Below, piece by piece: positions 63,501 to 64,000 of a stretch of DNA of 64,000 nucleotides. The notes below the pieces were generated by a model that was given only the letters and a program-made list of their open reading frames with translations, was not told where the DNA came from and ran no database searches. The stretch covers positions 84,910 through 148,909 of the forward strand of contig PBAS01000017.1 of assembly GCA_002716625.1 (NCBI GenBank), in the 5' to 3' direction. Numbering within the stretch: position 1 is the first letter of the stretch; each line of letters begins with the position of its first letter. Source of the DNA: Phycisphaeraceae bacterium. GTDB lineage: Bacteria > Planctomycetota > Phycisphaerae > Phycisphaerales > Phycisphaeraceae. Made by a program: the position numbers and the translations under genes.

Positions 63501-63817
63501 GCATTGAGCGGTTGTTTGATTTTGAAGGTGATATTCAACTGAAACTGGATAGCTTAGAGCAAGCCAAGGGTGTTCAACTCGATGGTGAATCCATCACCGT
63601 TTCGAAGGGTCAGAAGCAGGGCAAGTTGACGATTATCGCTGCAGAAGATGCGGCGGTCGGCGAATTTCCAATTACACTCAAGGCCCATGTGAAATTCAAC
63701 GCCCACGATCTTGTTGTGCCGCAGCCAATTGAATTGCAGGTTACCGATCGGTCACCTGAATTACCGAAGGACGGGCAGATGGCAAGCAATGATCGCGAAA
63801 CTATCAGTGATGAGTAG
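60584..63817 (+). CDS. Exported pre-peptidase C-terminal (PPC) domain protein with coiled coil
   Basis: The start is TTG 60584, which overlaps the preceding stop as TTGA; no in-frame ATG occurs before the signal peptide (FVWSGLVVCLVAPLGLAE). The 1077-residue protein has PPC-type domains near residues 150-245 (GIDYYQFKATKGQRILIDCY) and 360-520 (RDFDWFTFQASKGDVYRIDL). Further beta domains follow, then an Ala/Glu/Lys coiled coil at about 780-930 (AEEAEQRAHQNLEKAKAEHE). A last beta domain and an acidic tail complete it. It has no protease domain. It is the partner gene of PSD1 in many planctomycetes. Confidence 0.88.
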   Translation: MKLKRNHIASAWKFAAAPPSLFVWSGLVVCLVAPLGLAEDDEKEYPITRLHAVMPAGGQTGTDVDVVVTSGTHLQGLQKMVFSHPGITAKAKVIKAETKWPIPKRLDKTYTVSIAEDVPLGAHDVWVIGTHGISNARLFIVGAREEHLEDNNQSFTNAQEISVGTVVNGASQNGGIDYYQFKATKGQRILIDCYADRIGSRMDPTLILCDESGAEVIANHDTNLRDPFIDFVVGADATYVIKIHDVGYLGGPQYFYRLNLSDGPYIDWVEPSAISLTQETSSTVDLMVYGRNLPGGTPAEGVLIHGVQLEQTAVSIDLSKEMDQTDIMRSRLVNGSECLVDAMSYQLETDGGWTNSVYLGFASAPLVFEEEPNDQPSNAQAIEVPAEIQGNFDSLRDFDWFTFQASKGDVYRIDLFSHRMGHSSDAFMLIQQLVEEEVVQDMQGQNPKSQKSGEDNQDERLSKDLHEIDDLPSGLSRRFKYMTLFYTDSFDPGVDFTAPADASYRIMVRNQVSSPGRHAAYRLSIHEPQPDYRLITQRHELNWGPGNDGPNQCNYRPVQLHRGGANMIDVYAVRRDGFEASIDVWIESLPEGVTCEAVTIQAGRNHTQLFLRAGEDAKQWSGPIVVKGKARIGEIEVIREARAAEIHWDGSWGRKEWPVTRLVAATMLHIDGERPFPFRIQPVGTPPFSVSRAGKIEVPLEITRRDGYEDYKLEIEVLRGHLPEHIKSEMISVEKGKNTAVATFEIGPEADAEPHALMLVAKEASVSVMRDPGAAAEAREAKIKITQALTELTSAAAEAEEAEQRAHQNLEKAKAEHEQAVAETSVQQVEKVSVDESGEQGGQATATLEKKGPEGEFPAVNPADVSADLREAPPASDLPISDSQAKVNAAVEAKATAQQAVKETKAKVEGAKEALKQVQQSLEKAQDAKPKWFKFNPPVMQVVLEVKPGPVELQVDSPKVSLRQGESLDLVVGIERLFDFEGDIQLKLDSLEQAKGVQLDGESITVSKGQKQGKLTIIAAEDAAVGEFPITLKAHVKFNAHDLVVPQPIELQVTDRSPELPKDGQMASNDRETISDE

Positions 63818-63909
63818 GCAGTGGTATGAAACGATTTTTGTGAAGTTTGAAATTCATTTCAGTGGTAGCCATTATTGGACTTCGCTTGCTCTCTTATAAG
63901 GTCCGGGTT

Positions 63910-63928
63910 GGCGGAGGAAATTTCCGCC
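63910..63928 (+). terminator. Weak terminator-like hairpin after the PPC gene
   Basis: GGCGGA (63910-63915) pairs with TCCGCC (63923-63928) around a 7-base loop, followed by CTTTTC. The stem is only 6 pairs and the T-run only 4, so it is a modest candidate 93 bases after the stop at 63817. Confidence 0.35.
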
Positions 63929-64000
63929 CTTTTCTGGAAACAGCGTGATCCTAAACTCACGCCTCGTACTTCGATCATCGCAGGACATCTATTGAATAAC

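Overview
The window reads as a chromosomal segment of a marine-type planctomycete of moderate GC content. The evidence is its gene content. It has planctomycete cytochrome-c domains fused to WD40 repeats, a DUF1549/DUF1553 protein with a CX4CH motif, and a DUF4159/terpenoid-toroid protein. It also has a very large coiled-coil membrane protein in an operon with a secreted toroid, several sulfatase-fold enzymes (one fused to TPRs), and a secreted PQQ-propeller protein. No rRNA, tRNA, CRISPR array, integrase or insertion sequence was found.

Layout. 1-1681: the start of glutamate synthase gltB (running off the left edge) is translationally coupled to a LysR regulator, which has a near-consensus promoter containing a palindrome. 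1870-13416: a surface-polysaccharide locus with two family-2 glycosyltransferases on the minus strand. On the plus strand is a run of a methyltransferase, three family-2 and three GT-B (GT4-type) glycosyltransferases, and an O-antigen-ligase/polymerase-like membrane protein interrupted by an in-frame TGA. Successive genes overlap by 4 bases. 13430-15910: an exported protein of unknown function and a PBP4-type D-Ala-D-Ala carboxypeptidase. 15927-22424: a four-gene minus-strand operon of a giant coiled-coil membrane protein, a small exported protein, a terpenoid-cyclase-like toroid and an NPCBM-like secreted protein.

22723-34744: a sulfatase-fold island. Three genes on the plus strand (two canonical C-x-P-S-R sulfatases and one lipoprotein with Thr in place of Cys) converge on a minus-strand operon. 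That operon holds a TPR-fused Thr-type sulfatase-fold enzyme, a TPR-fused GT39-like mannosyltransferase-type membrane enzyme, a second GT39-like enzyme and another Thr-type sulfatase-fold enzyme. The two TPR genes share a nearly collinear C-terminal module, the most system-like signal in the window.

35159-44795 is housekeeping: nth, moaE, mutS and priA (divergent), a YggS-type PLP protein, a DedA protein and a PcnB/CCA-type nucleotidyltransferase. 44831-49379 holds a DUF4159 toroid protein, a minimal Ser/Thr kinase, an amidase-fold protein that has lost its zinc ligands and a 70-residue lipoprotein. 49498-53026: proS, cysK and a cupin. 53039-63817: an exported redox/propeller neighbourhood of a PQQ-propeller protein, a cytochrome-WD40-coiled-coil protein, a PSD1/DUF1553 protein with unusual heme-like motifs and a PPC-domain protein with a matching coiled coil.

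All family assignments come from motifs read by eye; no database search was run.
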